Positions 1 through 6,085 of a DNA stretch of 9,507 nucleotides are shown piece after piece. Source of the stretch: Acidimicrobiaceae bacterium (GTDB lineage Bacteria > Actinomycetota > Acidimicrobiia > Acidimicrobiales > UBA8592); the NCBI GenBank assembly GCA_002715405.1, contig PAZD01000034.1, positions 1-9,507 on the forward strand, read 5' to 3'. Position 1 is the stretch's first letter, and every line of letters starts with the position of its first letter. The notes under the pieces were generated by a model. The model searched no databases, was not told the origin of the DNA, and was given only the letters and a program-made list of their open reading frames with translations. Position numbers and translations under genes: made by a program.

Positions 1-64
1 CGATTGGAAAAGTAATTGTTTCTGCTAAACATGCAGAAAATTGTACTAAGAAGAGTTTATCCAT
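1..64 (-). CDS. Mitochondrial carrier family protein, N-terminal fragment (cut by window edge)
   Basis: Reading the minus strand from the ATG at 64-62 gives 21 open codons to the window edge, MDKLFLVQFSACLAETITFP followed by I. The next codon begins with G, as expected if it encodes Asp. The pattern small-x-x-A-E-x-x-T-x-P-x-[D] is the start of the mitochondrial carrier signature (P-x-[DE]-x-x-[KR]), which normally sits in the first transmembrane helix close to the N-terminus, as here. Carriers of this family exchange metabolites or nucleotides across the inner mitochondrial membrane. Mimivirus is known to encode one that moves dATP and dTTP. An AAAATTGA element lies 15 bases upstream of the ATG, which supports this being a real gene start. 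Only 21 residues are visible, so the substrate cannot be guessed and the family call remains moderate. Confidence 0.6.
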   Translation of the reverse strand, partial: MDKLFLVQFSACLAETITFPI

Positions 65-76
65 TATAATATTATA
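65..76. repeat. 12-bp A/T palindrome in the P450/carrier spacer
   Basis: TATAATATTATA is a perfect palindrome located directly before the carrier ATG and about 25 bases after the P450 stop. It could take part in 3' end formation of the P450 transcript or simply reflect AT richness. No function can be assigned. Confidence 0.3.
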
Positions 77-79
77 GTA

Positions 80-87
80 TCAATTTT
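80..87 (-). promoter_or_regulatory. AAAATTGA early-promoter-like element
   Basis: TCAATTTT on the plus strand reads AAAATTGA on the minus strand, 15 bases upstream of the ATG at 64. This word is the established early promoter core of Mimivirus and relatives, where it usually sits farther upstream. The same word also occurs inside the P450 coding region (691-698), so the word alone is not proof; its position in the spacer is the argument. Confidence 0.5.
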
Positions 88-100
88 CTTTAATATAAAA

Positions 101-1564
101 TTATAACTTACTTTTTCTTTGATGTAGATAAACATACATCCCTAATAACCCTTCACCATGTACATCAGCTGGTCCCATTGTAAATGTATTCACACCTTGA
201 TATTTAGGATCATTAATAGTTAATCTTTGTTTTTCTTCAAATTCAAAATCATGATTTTTAAAGATATAGAGAAGTATTAATCTCATCTCCATATGAGAAA
301 AGTTTTTACCTAGACAATTCCTTGGACCATAGGTAAATGGACTAAAACGGTCAGAAGAGATATTGTATCCTCCAAAACCTTCCTCATGCCAAATTTCAGA
401 ATCTTCAAACTCTCTTTCGGGATTAAATGTATCAGGATCGTCCCATAATTCCGGATTACGATGACGGGTCCAATTGATAATTTGACAATAGGTTCCTTTT
501 TTTAATTCTACTTTTTCATTATTGTGGCCTATTACATAATCGTCTTTTTCTAATTCACGATAGGTTCCATTCGCTAATGCAGGCCACATCCTTAATGTTT
601 CGACAATACATTTTGTCATAAAAGGTAATTCATAAAAAGAATCGTACGTCGGTTCTTCATAGTTTAACCAATAGTGGTCAATTTCTTGAATCAATTTTTC
701 TTTGTATTTTGGATGTTTGCATAATTCATACAATAACCAAGTTAATGTATGGCCTGTTGTATCATGTCCTGCAAATGCAAATAGGATAATATTTCCTATG
801 CTTTTTTCAATATCTTTTGATTCATGAAATAATTTACTTGCAGGACCATTTGATTTCATTGTTTCTTTTAATGCTAATTCAGAGAATTCACTTAGATATT
901 CTGTTTCAATTCCAGCAAAAACATTTCTTATCCTTTTATTTGTTTTTTCTTCAAATTCATCAGAAAATCCAAACAATGCTTTCTGTAATTGTGCTTGGGT
1001 TTCATTTAAAAAAAATTCACTCATATTTACAGGTTTACTATACTTTTCTGACATATGAACTAATAAATCAGAACAATGTTTTGCGCGTTTTAAGCTCTCG
1101 GGGAAAATTTCTTCTAATGAATAATAAGGCAAAAAAGCATTTGTCATTGAATGACGTTGTTCTTTCCAATCTTTATTATCTGTTGTGGAAATAATACTTG
1201 TATTTAATAGCTCTTTAAAAACAGGTGTTTTTTTAATATGCATCTTACATATCCTTTCTGCATCATCAGGGTGAGAAATAATAATAAGATTAGATATCTT
1301 TGGACTTCCATCCCATTCATGTAATAAAGGCAAACATAGATTGGCACTTGGATTATTCAAATCATTTAATAATGAACTAATATATAGATGGTTATATCCT
1401 AATAAAATACTTTGAAAATATTTTGAGACTAGATTTGGTTTATCAATTGATAAATTTTCAATCCAATAGGATTCATCATATTCTGTGTGTAATAATTCTT
1501 CAATTTGATGATAATCATATGTAAGTATCTTTTCCTTCTCTGAAAAAAATCCAGGTATTTCCAT
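101..1564 (-). CDS. Cytochrome P450
   Basis: The product has 487 residues, normal for a full-length P450 heme-thiolate monooxygenase. All hallmark motifs are present in order: C-helix WxxxR (W133, R137), I-helix AGxDTT (A265-T270), K-helix ExxR (E322, R325), the PER motif (P382-R384), and the heme loop FTYGPRNCLG (410-419) with C417 as the expected axial thiolate ligand. The enzyme should therefore be catalytically competent if a reductase partner is supplied, presumably by the host, because none is encoded here. No N-terminal membrane anchor or signal is evident, so it appears soluble. The substrate cannot be inferred. Viral P450s are known from Mimivirus and other giant viruses, mostly with unknown roles. 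The gene heads into the left-edge carrier gene and is preceded by a 53-base AT-only spacer. The ATG at 1564 gives a sensible N-terminus. Confidence 0.96.
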   Translation of the reverse strand: MEIPGFFSEKEKILTYDYHQIEELLHTEYDESYWIENLSIDKPNLVSKYFQSILLGYNHLYISSLLNDLNNPSANLCLPLLHEWDGSPKISNLIIISHPDDAERICKMHIKKTPVFKELLNTSIISTTDNKDWKEQRHSMTNAFLPYYSLEEIFPESLKRAKHCSDLLVHMSEKYSKPVNMSEFFLNETQAQLQKALFGFSDEFEEKTNKRIRNVFAGIETEYLSEFSELALKETMKSNGPASKLFHESKDIEKSIGNIILFAFAGHDTTGHTLTWLLYELCKHPKYKEKLIQEIDHYWLNYEEPTYDSFYELPFMTKCIVETLRMWPALANGTYRELEKDDYVIGHNNEKVELKKGTYCQIINWTRHRNPELWDDPDTFNPEREFEDSEIWHEEGFGGYNISSDRFSPFTYGPRNCLGKNFSHMEMRLILLYIFKNHDFEFEEKQRLTINDPKYQGVNTFTMGPADVHGEGLLGMYVYLHQRKSKL

Positions 1565-1583
1565 TTTATTTATATTTTAATTC

Positions 1584-1598
1584 TATATTTTAAATATA
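1584..1598. terminator. Candidate 3'-end A/T hairpin after the PQ-loop gene
   Basis: On the minus strand TATATT-TAA-AATATA can fold into a 6-bp stem with a 3-base loop, 20 bases after the stop of the PQ-loop gene (1618) and just before the P450 start. Mimivirus transcripts end at hairpins, so this is a candidate cleavage and polyadenylation site. The all-A/T sequence makes chance occurrence likely. Confidence 0.35.
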
Positions 1599-1617
1599 AT
1601 TTATCTTCATATATTTC

Positions 1618-2001
1618 CTAGGGATTCTCTTTTTCATGCATTCTAGTTTCATTTATGGTTGTATCATCCATTTTAATATCATCCATTGTAATATCATTCA
1701 TTTCTAATTCTAATCTTATTTTTTCTTTTCTATGATATTGTATTTTCATTATAATTAATGATAGAATTAATAAATTCTCAAAAAATGTTGGTATATATAT
1801 TGCAGGTAGTTCTTTATGGACCCCGTATATAACCATTACAGTTGTTGCAGTTAAATATGTAAATTGCCAACCATAGGAAATATCACGTAGATTTTTAGTC
1901 TTAAATGATTTGTATACTTGGGGAACTAATCCAGCAGCAAATAGTATCCCTGCTAGATATCCACATGCTTCATAAATATCGAATCCTTTTTCTGTACTCA
2001 T
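1618..2001 (-). CDS. PQ-loop membrane protein, SemiSWEET/MtN3-like
   Basis: A small protein with three probable membrane helices. Numbered from the upstream ATG at 2043 (141 residues), they lie near residues 25-42, 58-75 and 83-100. The first helix ends in the PQ motif (P41-Q42) followed by a basic segment and NLRDIS, as in the triple-helix bundle of SemiSWEET sugar transporters and other PQ-loop proteins. A single bundle would have to dimerise to form a pore. The charged C-terminal tail is repetitive (ITMDD/IKMDD). I place the start at M15 (2001), which gives 127 residues, keeps the whole domain and leaves a 4-base gap after the glutamate dehydrogenase stop (2006). The ATG at 2043 would overlap that gene by 38 bases. 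The substrate is unknown: sugar transport is the family precedent, while lysosomal amino-acid PQ-loop transporters are the alternative. Confidence 0.8.
   Translation of the reverse strand: MSTEKGFDIYEACGYLAGILFAAGLVPQVYKSFKTKNLRDISYGWQFTYLTATTVMVIYGVHKELPAIYIPTFFENLLILSLIIMKIQYHRKEKIRLELEMNDITMDDIKMDDTTINETRMHEKENP
1657..1701 (-). repeat. 15-bp imperfect tandem repeat, three copies
   Basis: Three consecutive 15-base units (1657-1671, 1672-1686, 1687-1701) encode the M/T-x-D-D-type repeats in the cytosolic tail of the PQ-loop protein. The period is a multiple of three, so gain or loss of units keeps the frame. Confidence 0.6.
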
Positions 2002-2005
2002 TGAA

Positions 2006-3262
2006 TTAATTCGGTAAATAGTATCCTCGTTTAATATATTCATTCTCTAATCTTTTAAGTGAATAATAATAACATGCTTCCCTCATTGTCTGAATATTCT
2101 CTTCTTCCATTAAATCAAAGATTTGTTTTACTTTTTCTTTAAATTTGTCTTCTAATTTTTGATTTAATAGATATCTCTCATAATATACATTATTACAATT
2201 TTGTAACCATTCATAATAACTACAAAGTACACCACCTGAATTTGTTAATATATCAGGTAATATTTCGATATTTCTTTCATTTAATATTTCATCTCCTTTT
2301 TCATCAATAGGACCATTCGCGGCTTCGACAATTAATTTTGCTTGAATATTTTTTGCTTCCTCTTCACAAATCTGTAATTCCAATGCAGCAGGAATAACTA
2401 TATCACAATTAATTGAAAAAAATCCTAATTTATCAATCGTTTTACCGATAGGATAATGACACAAATCTTCATCATTTTTATCGATAAATTCCTGAATGTT
2501 CTCAATATCATACCCTTCTTTATGATACTTATATCCAGATGCATTTCCGATTCCAATTAAAATCAATCCATATTCTTTTAATTTCTTCGCAGTATAATAA
2601 CCAACATTTCCTAAACCTTGTAAAATGTATGTTTTTCCTTTGAGTTCTATATTTTTTAATTCTGCCCATTCCTTAATACATACAGCAACACCAGTACCTG
2701 TTGCTTCTTTTCTAAATTCTGATCCACCATAATTAGGAGATTTCCCTGTAAAAACACCATAATTATCTGTATTTGTAATATCTAAATACTTTTGTGTCAT
2801 ACAGTCCATGATTTCTGCATTTGTTCCGACATCAGGTGCTGGAATATCTTTTTCTGGACCGATATAATTCACAATATTTTCTGTCAACTTTTCCGATATT
2901 TTTTTTAATTCTACATTATTGTATTGATGAGGGTCTATACGTAAACCACCTTTTGCTCCACCAAAAGGTATATCTTGTAATGAATTTTTATAAGTCATCC
3001 ATTTTGATAATGCTTCAACTTCATTAACTTCAACATTAGGATGATATCTTAAACCACCTTTATAAGGACCCATTATATTATTATGCTGAATACGGTATCC
3101 TGTAAAATTTTGTAGTTTTCGATCGATTTCAACTGTAAAATTAACAGTAATTTCATTCTGTGGTTTACTTAAGTAAGTATATAAATTTTTATTTAATTTA
3201 GGAAAATTATTGTATATTTTTAAGATAGTATTATCTACCATTCTAAAGACATTTTTTGACAT
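2006..3262 (-). CDS. Glutamate dehydrogenase
   Basis: The 418 residues match the length of the short hexameric Glu/Leu/Phe/Val dehydrogenases, which interconvert glutamate with 2-oxoglutarate plus ammonium. Visible family blocks are GPYKGGLRYHP (65-75, substrate Lys K68), WMTYK (K92), the catalytic-lysine loop PFGGAKGG (99-106, K104), IPAPDVGTN (140-148, D144), the Rossmann turn GLGNVG (216-221), VEAANGP (312-318) and NSGGVLCSYYEW (341-352, S348). All expected catalytic residues are present, so it should be active. The residue after the second Rossmann strand, often Asp in NAD-dependent enzymes, aligns with N240. There is no N-terminal targeting extension, so a cytosolic location is likely. 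A family-typical N-terminus supports the ATG at 3262. It lies upstream of the PQ-loop gene on the same strand and diverges from the methyltransferase gene. Confidence 0.97.
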   Translation of the reverse strand: MSKNVFRMVDNTILKIYNNFPKLNKNLYTYLSKPQNEITVNFTVEIDRKLQNFTGYRIQHNNIMGPYKGGLRYHPNVEVNEVEALSKWMTYKNSLQDIPFGGAKGGLRIDPHQYNNVELKKISEKLTENIVNYIGPEKDIPAPDVGTNAEIMDCMTQKYLDITNTDNYGVFTGKSPNYGGSEFRKEATGTGVAVCIKEWAELKNIELKGKTYILQGLGNVGYYTAKKLKEYGLILIGIGNASGYKYHKEGYDIENIQEFIDKNDEDLCHYPIGKTIDKLGFFSINCDIVIPAALELQICEEEAKNIQAKLIVEAANGPIDEKGDEILNERNIEILPDILTNSGGVLCSYYEWLQNCNNVYYERYLLNQKLEDKFKEKVKQIFDLMEEENIQTMREACYYYSLKRLENEYIKRGYYLPN

Positions 3263-3316
3263 ATTTAATATTATATTTATACAATTGTTTTTTTTAAATT
3301 ATATTATACAAATATT

Positions 3317-3324
3317 AAATTTGA
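3317..3324 (+). promoter_or_regulatory. AAATTTGA promoter element of the methyltransferase gene
   Basis: AAATTTGA (continuing as AAATTTGAAAT) ends 32 bases before the methyltransferase ATG at 3357. The same word stands at nearly the same distance before the endonuclease gene and also before the next two genes. It differs by one base from the mimivirus early word AAAATTGA. Confidence 0.6.
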
Positions 3325-3356
3325 AATTACCATTTAATCATTTAATTATTAAATAT

Positions 3357-4682
3357 ATGAACTATACAAAACAACAAATTATGGAATTAATTAAACAAAA
3401 AGAAGAAGAAGAAATTAATGAATTAATTGATTTCACAAAATCGAATATTTTTACTCCGAATGAAATTAGTCAACTCATGTCTGAACAATTATATAATAAT
3501 GGTTCTCTCTTAGAACCAGCTGTTGGTACAGGAAATTTATTAATTCATCTTAATTTTGATAATTATGAATCAATTGATCTATGTGACATTAATCAAGAAT
3601 TTCTAAATGAATGTCCGAATCATTTAAAAATTACAAAGTTCAATAATGATTTTCTTAAAAAAAATTTTTCAAAAAAATATAAGAATATTATCCTTAATCC
3701 ACCATACATTAAGATTCAAGATCTACCAGAAACATATCGTAACTATATTAGAGAAACATGGCCTATATTAAATTCAGGAAATATTGATATCTATTATGCA
3801 TTCTTATTAAAATGCATTGATTTATTGGAGGAAGATGGAATTATGGTCGCTATTATTCCAAATAGCTACTTATATACAAAATCAGCATTAAAATTAAGAA
3901 AATACCTTCTTGAAAATCAATTCATTACACAAATTATTGATTTTCAATCAGAAAAAGTTTTTGATTCTGTTTCCACATATTGTTGTATTACTACTTTTAC
4001 AAAACAAAAGAATGAAACAATCCTTTATATTGATCATATGAATGATTCACAAAAAACGATACCTTACAATGAAATCTCAAATCATGAATATAATATTTTT
4101 AATAAAAAAAATAGTTCAGGTAAGACATTAGGTGATATTTGTACAATCAAAGGTGGTATTGCGACACTAAGGGATGCTATTTTTATTCATGAAAAAAAAT
4201 TATATTCAGAACCATGTTGGAAAAAGATTACAAATAGTATTGATCATAAATGGATTATTTTTCCATATAATGAAAATGGATCCCTTATTTGTGAAGAAGA
4301 TCTAAAAAAAAATAATCCTAAAACATATTCTTATTTACTTGAAAATAAAGAAGAACTCCTTCAAAGGGATAAAGGGAAACAAGACAAATATCCTTCTTGG
4401 TACTGTTTTGGAAGAACACAAGCACTTATTAAATCATCTCATGAAAAAGTAATTTATACCCCTACATTTGTAGATCCAAATGATATTCGATATGTATCTA
4501 TGAGACCCGAATATCATTTTGGATGTTTATGTATTGAAATATTGGATAATAAATATACACGAGGGAAAATAATTGATATACTTGAAAAAAATAAACAATA
4601 TATTATTGAAAATTCAACAAAAAGAGGAGGGGGTTGGTTAAATATATCCAGTCGTGTTTTAAAAGGAATACCAATTCATTAA
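3357..4682 (+). CDS. N6-adenine DNA methyltransferase, TaqI/Eco57I type
   Basis: A 441-residue protein that should transfer a methyl group from S-adenosylmethionine to N6 of adenine in a specific DNA sequence. In order it shows motif X (FTP, 32-34), the AdoMet-binding motif I (LLEPAVGTGNLL, 51-62), the catalytic motif IV NPPY (114-117), the IIPNSYL segment (166-172), and a C-terminal half resembling the TaqI/Eco57I target-recognition domain (KGGIATLRDAIFI, 265-277; YCFGRTQAL, 349-357). The length is close to that of M.TaqI and no nuclease domain is fused. The frame is open upstream to an ATG at 3210, but that would overlap the divergent glutamate dehydrogenase and add a low-complexity segment, so I start at 3357 behind the AAATTTGA element. 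Its stop interlocks with that of the converging endonuclease. The target sequence is unknown. Confidence 0.93.
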   Translation: MNYTKQQIMELIKQKEEEEINELIDFTKSNIFTPNEISQLMSEQLYNNGSLLEPAVGTGNLLIHLNFDNYESIDLCDINQEFLNECPNHLKITKFNNDFLKKNFSKKYKNIILNPPYIKIQDLPETYRNYIRETWPILNSGNIDIYYAFLLKCIDLLEEDGIMVAIIPNSYLYTKSALKLRKYLLENQFITQIIDFQSEKVFDSVSTYCCITTFTKQKNETILYIDHMNDSQKTIPYNEISNHEYNIFNKKNSSGKTLGDICTIKGGIATLRDAIFIHEKKLYSEPCWKKITNSIDHKWIIFPYNENGSLICEEDLKKNNPKTYSYLLENKEELLQRDKGKQDKYPSWYCFGRTQALIKSSHEKVIYTPTFVDPNDIRYVSMRPEYHFGCLCIEILDNKYTRGKIIDILEKNKQYIIENSTKRGGGWLNISSRVLKGIPIH

Positions 4683-5380
4683 AGGATTTCATGAAATGAA
4701 CGATAAGGTGTGTCTTGATTAAAACCAATGATTTCAGGACACCGATTGTAAGATGTACCAATTTGACAACAATGATTAACATCAATGATAAAATTTACAG
4801 TATCATGTACCAATCCCTTCTCCCGTAGGGTTTCTGTAACTTTATAACTTTTTTCATATGTAATTGTTTCATAATGTTTGATTAATGAACTACTTTGACA
4901 GTAGGGTACTTGATTGAAAATAATATTAATTGGAATAATAGGAACATTTTCATTTGCCCATTTTAGATGCATAATTTCCCCTGTTAGATTTTCAAAACTA
5001 TTGTTCTTATTTTGTCTGTAATTTGTCATAATAAACTTAACAGGAAAGATGGATATAATTTCTCCATTACGGAAAGCCACAATATCACAATTTTTCTTTC
5101 CACTTGCATTTAGAGAAGGAACAGACTGTTCTATTTTTACTTCACCCCCAGCATTTGCATTCAGGACATCCTTGATATCTTCGGCAAGCCAAGAATGGAG
5201 GAAATCTGTCTTCCGTTTTGACCTCCCTCCATATTGAAGATAGATCGCAAATGTTTCTCGGACCTTTTGTAAGAATCTTTCAGGTGTATTAAGTGGATAG
5301 GAAGATGCAGTTGATAATGCCATGACCTGTTCGTCTTCTTGTTGTTCGTTCCACTGTTTGGAGCTCGATTTACTTTCCAT
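4679..5380 (-). CDS. Probable type II restriction endonuclease, PD-(D/E)XK fold
   Basis: A 233-residue protein that I take to be the nuclease partner of the adjacent methyltransferase. After a polar N-terminus (1-32) comes a helical part (33-75), then a strand pair with KKNCDIVAF (95-103, candidate metal-binding D99), IFPVKF (111-116, catalytic Lys K115), and NYRQNKNNSFENLTGE (120-135). The layout is that of a PD-(D/E)XK nuclease core, but the acidic residue two before the lysine is replaced by Pro (PVK). E130, 15 residues after K115, could substitute, as in the Cfr10I/NgoMIV group, where the Glu lies about 14 residues after the Lys. I cannot name the closest family or cleavage site. The ATG at 5380 lies 31 bases downstream of an AAATTTGA element. 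The gene follows the EVE-like gene by 48 bases on the same strand. Confidence 0.72.
   Translation of the reverse strand: MESKSSSKQWNEQQEDEQVMALSTASSYPLNTPERFLQKVRETFAIYLQYGGRSKRKTDFLHSWLAEDIKDVLNANAGGEVKIEQSVPSLNASGKKNCDIVAFRNGEIISIFPVKFIMTNYRQNKNNSFENLTGEIMHLKWANENVPIIPINIIFNQVPYCQSSSLIKHYETITYEKSYKVTETLREKGLVHDTVNFIIDVNHCCQIGTSYNRCPEIIGFNQDTPYRSFHEIL
4686..4697. repeat. 12-bp palindrome ATTTCATGAAAT beside the interlocked stops
   Basis: A perfect palindrome four bases beyond the methyltransferase stop, inside the last codons of the endonuclease gene. With its flanks (TTCATT at 4675-4680 and AATGAA at 4695-4700) it could fold in either transcript and serve as a shared 3' hairpin for the two converging genes. 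It could equally be chance. Confidence 0.35.
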
Positions 5381-5410
5381 ATTAAATTATTTTGTTTGAA
5401 TAAATAAGAT

Positions 5411-5424
5411 TTCAAATTTTTGAA
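5411..5424. terminator. Possible A/T-rich hairpin after the EVE-like gene, overlapping a promoter
   Basis: TTCAAA-TT-TTTGAA is a 6-bp inverted repeat five bases after the EVE-like stop (5429). It overlaps the endonuclease promoter element, so the symmetry may belong to either role. Confidence 0.3.
5412..5419 (-). promoter_or_regulatory. AAATTTGA promoter element of the endonuclease gene
   Basis: Minus-strand AAATTTGA, again continuing as AAATTTGAAAT, ends 31 bases before the endonuclease ATG at 5380. The spacing matches that of the methyltransferase gene within one base, which argues that the pair is transcribed at the same time from separate promoters. Confidence 0.6.
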
Positions 5425-5428
5425 TATC

Positions 5429-5920
5429 TTATGTATATTTAGGTTCGCCATAGAACTTAAATCCTTCATAATGTTTGTATAGATCATCAACATTCTTTTG
5501 ATTAGAGCTTTCCTTATTATATTCAATAATAGGACAAGGTCCCCTTAGAATTACTTGAATAGTTTGTTTCTCAGTATTGTATAGATTCTTATAGTGGATT
5601 TGTAAGTTCCAATCTTCATCACCTATCCAATTTTGATCTTTATTTGTATATGTATTAATTTTAATTAGAGGTTCATCACTTCTATCATAAAAGACTGTAT
5701 ATTCCGCCATAGCAATTGCTATTCCTCCATTTGCTTTATTTGTACAAAACCATAAGATATCACCTTCTTTGACATTATTAATTAGAATGCTTTTCATGCA
5801 TCCATCTTTTCCTTTTTTCATACCCCAGAAAGGGTACTTACTATTTTTAAAATTAACACCATCGCCTATTCTTATAATCCAATGTTTAGGATATTTATTT
5901 ATCATATGAATACGTTTCAT
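5429..5920 (-). CDS. PUA-like/EVE-type domain protein (possible modified-base reader)
   Basis: A 163-residue single-domain protein. The opening HWIIRIGDG (13-21), the FWGM segment (31-34), VKEGDILWF (50-58) and GGIAIAMAEYTVFYDR (65-80) follow the plan of EVE/PUA-like folds: an N-terminal strand with aromatic residues, a central 'x-x-G-D-x-[LV]-x-F' strand, then a Gly-rich strand ending in 'A-E-x'. EVE domains bind modified bases in DNA and are often found near or within restriction systems, which fits the position directly upstream of the endonuclease. The C-terminal half (81-163) is polar and not recognised. No catalytic motif is visible. M6 (5905) is an alternative start. The fold call rests on motif pattern alone; an unrelated small beta-barrel is the alternative. 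Confidence 0.5.
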   Translation of the reverse strand: MKRIHMINKYPKHWIIRIGDGVNFKNSKYPFWGMKKGKDGCMKSILINNVKEGDILWFCTNKANGGIAIAMAEYTVFYDRSDEPLIKINTYTNKDQNWIGDEDWNLQIHYKNLYNTEKQTIQVILRGPCPIIEYNKESSNQKNVDDLYKHYEGFKFYGEPKYT

Positions 5921-5962
5921 AGGTGTGTTATTCTTTCTTACATGGAAATAAAAAATATATAC

Positions 5963-5970
5963 TCAAATTT
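5963..5970 (-). promoter_or_regulatory. AAATTTGA promoter element of the EVE-like gene
   Basis: Minus-strand AAATTTGA ends 42 bases before the ATG at 5920. It lies in the 165-base divergent spacer 5921-6085, which holds a second copy in the opposite orientation and no coding sequence that I can see. Confidence 0.55.
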
Positions 5971-6012
5971 AAAATCGAAAGGAAAAATATCAAGCGTCCT
6001 TATCTTTTGGGT

Positions 6013-6020
6013 AAATTTGA
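6013..6020 (+). promoter_or_regulatory. AAATTTGA promoter element of the Cys/His-motif gene
   Basis: Plus-strand AAATTTGA, continuing as GAAAC, ends 65 bases before the ATG at 6086. This spacing is longer than for the other three copies, so the transcript would have a longer leader or the motif here may be fortuitous. Confidence 0.45.
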
Positions 6021-6085
6021 AACTTACCAGTTAAAGGAAAACTAACAAAGTAAAATATACCATACAAAGAACAACTCAAACCAAA

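Noticed and set aside
691..698. Second AAAATTGA copy on the minus strand
   Set aside because: It lies deep inside the P450 coding region with no downstream start it could serve; taken as chance in AT-rich DNA.
817..1194. Plus-strand frame inside the P450 gene
   Set aside because: Antisense shadow of a complete P450; the product is low-complexity and hydrophobic with no family features.
3210..3356. Upstream extension of the methyltransferase frame to an ATG at 3210
   Set aside because: It would overlap the divergent glutamate dehydrogenase start and encode only an A/T-driven Phe/Ile/Leu-rich segment. The AAATTTGA element and the AT-only spacer favour the ATG at 3357.
5161..5526. Minus-strand frame spanning the endonuclease and EVE-like genes
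   Set aside because: It overlaps two better-supported genes in another frame and has no recognisable motif.
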